Positions 60,047-64,000 of a stretch of 64,000 nt of DNA are shown here, piece by piece. The translations under genes were made by a program, and so were the position numbers. The notes beneath the pieces were generated by a model, which made no database searches, had not been told where the DNA came from, and worked only from the letters and a program-made list of their open reading frames with translations. Source of the stretch: Arcuatula senhousia (Eukaryota; Mollusca; Bivalvia; Mytilida; Mytilidae); contig OZ020306.1 of the NCBI GenBank assembly GCA_963971305.1, positions 40,941,512-41,005,511 on the forward strand, read 5' to 3'. The first letter of the stretch is position 1, and each line of letters opens with the position of its first letter.

Positions 60047-61721
60047 TTAGCTCACCTGGCCAAAGGCCATGTGAGCTTATGCCATCACTATGCGTCCGTC
60101 GTCGTCTGTCGTCCGTTAACAATTTCAAAAATCTTCTTTTCTGAAACCACTGAACTAATTCAACTGAAACTTTGCAGGAATGATATATGACATGTTGGCA
60201 ACAAACGATTCTTATTTTGAAATGATTCGATAAAAAACTTGGCTGCTGTTACTAAAAATAGAACATAGGGTAAATCATTTAAAATGGCTTATAACTCAGC
60301 AACCATAACAGATAGAAAAAATCCAAAGGATCTTAGGCTCTTCAGAATCAAAAGCTCTACAAAAGCCTCCATTGGGTCGAAGTTGTCAGATGACCCCTTT
60401 TAGGGGTGACAGTCCCTTAAAGGTGGAAAAATAGCATTTTTTTCAAGCTTTGGCCTATAGAATGAAAACTATTGCAGATAGAGAAAAGCTGTTGCTTGTT
60501 TAAATGTTCAGCTCATTAAGTTCTACAAAAGTCTCCATAAGGTCGAAGTTGTCAGATGACCCCATATAGGGGTTACAGCCCCTTAAAGGCGAAAAATAGT
60601 GTTTTTGACCTATATAATGAAAATGATTGCAGATAGAGAAAAACTATTGCTTGCTTAAATGTTCAGCTCAATTAGCTCTACAAAAGTCACCATAAGTTCA
60701 AAGTAGTCAGATGCCCCCCTTATAGGAGTTACAGCCCCTTAAAGGTGAAAAATAGCGTTTTTTCATGTTTTGGGAATATACATGTACAATGAAAACTATT
60801 GCAGATAGAGTAAAGCTTTTTCTTGCCTAAACATTCAGCTCATTTAGCTATACAAAAGTTTTCATAGGGTCGAAGTTGTCAGAAGACCCCTTATAGGGGT
60901 TACAGTCCCTTAAAGGTTAAAAATAGCATTTTTTCATGTTTTGGGCCTATAAAATGAAAACTATTGCAGATAGAGAAAAGCTGTTGCTTGTTTAAATGTT
61001 CAGCTCATTCAGCGCTACAAAATACTCTTTAAAGTCAAAGTTGTCAGATGACCCCTTATAGGAGTTACTGCCCCTTAAAATCGAAAAATAGTGTTTTTGG
61101 CCTATAGAATGAAAATAATTGCAGATAGAGAAAAGCTGATGCTTGTTTAAATGTTCAGCTCATTTAGCTCTACAAAAGTCTTAATAGGGTCCAAGTTGTC
61201 AGATGACCCCTTATAGGGGTTACAGCCCCTTAAAGGCAAAATAGTATTTTTGGCCTATAAAATGAAAACTATTGCCGATAGAGAAAAGCTGTTGCTTGCT
61301 TAAATGTTGAGCTCATTTTATCCCTACAAAAGTCTCCATAAGGTCAAAGTTGTCAGATGCCCCCTTATAGGAGTTACAGCCCCTTAAAGGTAAAAAATAA
61401 CGTTTTTTCATGTTTTTGACATATACATGTACAATGAAAACTATTGCAGATAGAGAAAAGCTTTTTCTTGCTTAAACATTCAGCTCATTTAGCTATACAA
61501 AAGTTATCATAGAGTCAAAGTTATCAGATGACTCCTTATAGGGGTTACAGCCCCTAAAATTTGAATAATAGTGTTTTTTGCTTATTTAGAATGAAAACTA
61601 TATCAGATAGAGAAAAGCTTTTTCTTGCTTTAACATTCAGGTCATTTAGCTATACAAGAGTCTTTTCATAAGTGTTGACACCAAGACCAGGTGAGCGATT
61701 TAGGCTCCTGGGAGCCTCTTG
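60047..61721 (-). mobile_element. inverted copy of the 17.3 kb tandem-core element
   Basis: Starts TTAGCTCACCTGGCC, loop AAA, GGCCATGTGAGCT, a near-perfect hairpin. Then comes CGTCCGTCGTCGTCTGTCG, then about nine units of roughly 165 bp (AAGTTGTCAGATGACCCC, AATGTTCAGCTCATT, TATTGCAGATAGAGAAAAGC). Ends CAGGTGAGCGATTTAGGC with AGGCTCCTGGGAGCCT, a palindrome. No coding sequence. Confidence 0.8.
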
Positions 61722-62479
61722 TTTTTTTAAATTAGTTTATAGGGAACTAAGTGGTGGCAAAGAAATGTATGAAAAAAGCAGATTTCATCAAATATCTCGA
61801 AAAGGTGTTCTGTGTGTCCATGTTTTTACAACTGAAATAAAAAATGTATCCAATTTTGATATTTTAAACAAATTTGTACAAATATCTATGTTAGGTTTTA
61901 AAAAACGTGCATTTATGGGGTTTTCCTATACAATCTATACAAGTTTCTTAAAGATTGAAACCCAAATTATTAAAAAAGAAATAAGCACCGTGACCTAATG
62001 TTTTAATTGTCTATTTTCAATGCTCATACCAATGTCAATCAAGAAAAAAAAGAAAAAAAAATACTATGTCAAAGTTTTAGACCCCAACTACCTGAAATAC
62101 ATTACAGTTACTTTGCTTTTAAAATAAAATCAATAACATTTAAATTACAGTGTACTATTTTAAATTTTAAGTGATTACAATAGATTAGTTTTCATTAATG
62201 TAATCATGAAATTCAATACAAATGATTACACATGCCTTTTAAGAACCAATAACTGAATTAGACAAGATTGATATGCTATAGATTATGTGGTTTTTAAATA
62301 CATGAAAATCAGTGTTCTGTGGACTGGTATTTTCTGCAAGGAACCTGAAATTGCAGATTTAACGCATCTATGAGCTTTTAACCATGTTAACCTCGGGGTC
62401 TTTTTTCTGTTGACCGAGGAGCATGAACATGCAAAACTTAGTCACTTGACTTGTACCCAGGTAGAACGAACCCTTTTTG
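61722..62479. other. noncoding stretch
   Basis: AT-rich; nothing recognisable. Confidence 0.35.
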
Positions 62480-62900
62480 GGTTTTTCCGAGGACCAAAAA
62501 ACATTTCAGTATAACGTTTTTAAAATGTTTTAAAAATGTTTCGATTTTTGTCAAAACGTTATAAAAACGTTTAAAAAATGTTTTTCGCAATAACCTCAAA
62601 TGAGTTTTACAAACTCTTTAAAAAAATGCCTAAAAATGTTTTAAAAACATTTCGATAGAACATAATTTAAATGTACATCCAAAACATTTTTTTGGAACAT
62701 TATTAAATTGTTTATAAAACATTGTCAAAAACAACATTCACCACATTGTTTAAAAAACATTTCTTTAAAACATTTCAAAAGTTCTTTTGAGAAAGGTTAA
62801 CATAACATTCATCTAATTGTTTAGTAAAAAGATTAGGAAACATCAACATTAGGTTTCTCTAAACTGTTTGTGTAAAACGTTTGAAAAATATTAATTAAAT
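62480..62900. repeat. degenerate AAACGTTTTAAAAATGTT repeats
   Basis: About 400 bp of overlapping palindrome-like words: AAAACGTTATAAAAACGTTT, ATGTTTTAAAAACATTTC and AACATTGTTTAAAAAACATT. Probably a foldback-rich repeat. Noncoding. Confidence 0.6.
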
Positions 62901-62969
62901 CATTTAATTTTAACTAAAAATTGACCATCAGGCAGTTCGTTAGGATCATAAGTTTTTGTTGTATATATA

Positions 62970-63187
62970 ATCGGATGGACAGGGGGAGGGGTCCTTTTCC
63001 CCCGCTCCCCGTCCAATCAACCCCCGTACACCCGTTCCTCCTAGCATTCCTCCCCCGTATCTCCGCTCCCCGTCCCTTTCACCCCCGCTCCTCACCCCCT
63101 CTACACCCGCTCCCCCGCCCCTTCCATCCCCGCTCCTCGCCTACTCAACCCCCGTACGTACCCCCGTCCCCCCTGTCCGCCCCCTCA
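62970..63187. repeat. C-rich polypyrimidine minisatellite
   Basis: Irregular repeats of CCCCCGCTCCCCGTCC, CACCCCCGCTCCTC and CAACCCCCGTAC. Almost only C and T on the plus strand. The Pro-rich frame across it is an artefact. Confidence 0.75.
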
Positions 63188-63451
63188 TAAAAACTATAGA
63201 TATTCGTCTTTGAAAGTTTTGAAACGGTTATATTGCAACCATAATGTTTTGGAAAGGTTATATATCCATTAATAGACGCATCATATTTCAAGTTCTTACA
63301 TATGCATTATTTTCTTATCAAAGAAGTATTGATTTTAATAATACAAAATCTGACCTATCTATAATTGTAGTCAACATGCAGGTCAAGGCATATTGCATAA
63401 GCAAGATTCATCATTCCCACATGTTAATATCTATGGGTCATTATCTATGTC

Positions 63452-63465
63452 GTCACCATAGAAAC
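63452..63465 (+). promoter_or_regulatory. RFX-type X-box candidate
   Basis: GTCACCATAGAAAC fits the X-box consensus (GTxRCC, spacer, RGxAAC type) bound by RFX factors, which control ciliary genes in animals. It lies about 120 bp upstream of a candidate first coding exon, a usual X-box distance. Confidence 0.35.
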
Positions 63466-63584
63466 AACCAGAAATTTGTAAGATTAGCGGTGTGCCACAT
63501 CCTGTGTTGACATCAATAGAACAAACTTTATCTGTACCAAGCATTTTATAGTGAATGTGCGCGCCCCAAATAAGAACAAAGAAG

Positions 63585-63623
63585 ATGTCAAAAGATTCAT
63601 TTAAAGAGAAATTACAGCAAGAT
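63585..63623 (+). CDS. possible first coding exon (13 codons)
   Basis: ATG at 63585 in a good context (AAGAAGATGT) opens MSKDSFKEKLQQD and runs straight into a consensus donor GTAAGT at 63624. A stop-free continuation is not required, since the rest would be outside the window. GC-rich sequence (GTGCGCGCCCC) just upstream could be a promoter or 5' UTR. The product is unknown. Chance is a real alternative for so short an exon. Confidence 0.3.
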
Positions 63624-64000
63624 GTAAGTAATAATATTTCATGTTAATTCAGAGGTACTAATTTAAAGCCATTGACATATCATTATTTTAAAGACATTGC
63701 TGCATTTCTATAATTTCTATTGGTAGTACATGTAACTGGAAGAACTTTTTTTTTTCTCACTTTGCACAACACTGGCAAATAAAAGATCTTTTCGCCTTTC
63801 GTAGTCATGCAATAGGACACAATTTATGTTCACGCGATGCAAATATAATATACATTTTATAAGAAATCAAGTATTTAACTTGAAGGGGGGCCTTGGTTTT
63901 TTCCAAAAAAAATATTCTGAAAATTATTTTTGATGAAAAAATATTTTGGCAGCTGAGGGTCAGAAAACAAATATTCTGAAGAAGAATTTCTGCTATAAAA
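63624..64000. other. noncoding right edge
   Basis: AT-rich sequence, possibly the first intron of the candidate gene. Nothing else seen. Confidence 0.35.

Noticed and set aside
62921..63190. Proline-rich protein
   Set aside because: It is the translation of the C-rich minisatellite.

Overview
This 64 kb window looks like nuclear DNA of a marine bivalve, most likely a mussel of the Mytilus group. The evidence is the high AT content, very frequent TACATGTA-type palindromes, short exons in long introns with GT-AG splice sites, and several repeat families typical of bivalve genomes. There is no bacterial gene organisation, rRNA, tRNA or CRISPR. Host coding sequence is sparse, and most of the window is transposable elements, many of them nested, plus tandem and foldback repeats.

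Host-gene signals. Four phase 1-1 immunoglobulin-like exons lie on the minus strand (29958-30251 V-type, 25613-25897, 24471-24731, 2554-2814). They belong to one or two Ig-superfamily genes. A possible signal-peptide exon (23907-23979) could start the second gene. At the right edge a possible first exon (63585-63623) sits downstream of an RFX-type X-box.

Region by region. 3-8 kb holds an inverted-repeat element enclosing eight copies of a 258-bp satellite. 9.0-15.3 kb is a dead non-LTR retrotransposon split by about 3 kb of later insertions, one of which is a small derivative of the transposon at 52-60 kb. 17.3-18.5 and 60.0-61.7 kb are inverted copies of one element with a tandem-repeat core and hairpin ends. 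21-23.7 kb has a GGTTTGGTTTACT foldback element next to a 1.78 kb TA-flanked terminal-inverted-repeat element. 26-27.9 kb is a dead Penelope-like retroelement. 37-45 kb has more copies of these families, a retroposon with direct repeats, and a 2.3 kb TA-flanked element full of AGTGG/TTAGC motifs. 47.7-48.7 kb is another tandem-core element.

The main result is at 52417-59975: a 7.56 kb DNA transposon with related ends (one flanked by TTAA) carrying two convergent spliced genes. The plus-strand gene is an eight-exon THAP-domain transposase of about 770 codons, best placed in a Kolobok-like superfamily and disabled by two in-frame stops and one damaged splice donor. The minus-strand gene is an apparently intact two-exon, 141-residue cysteine-rich protein resembling the cytoplasmic zinc-binding (ballast) domain of P2X7 receptors. 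Both gene models come from hand-read splice sites and need homology searches and RNA evidence.
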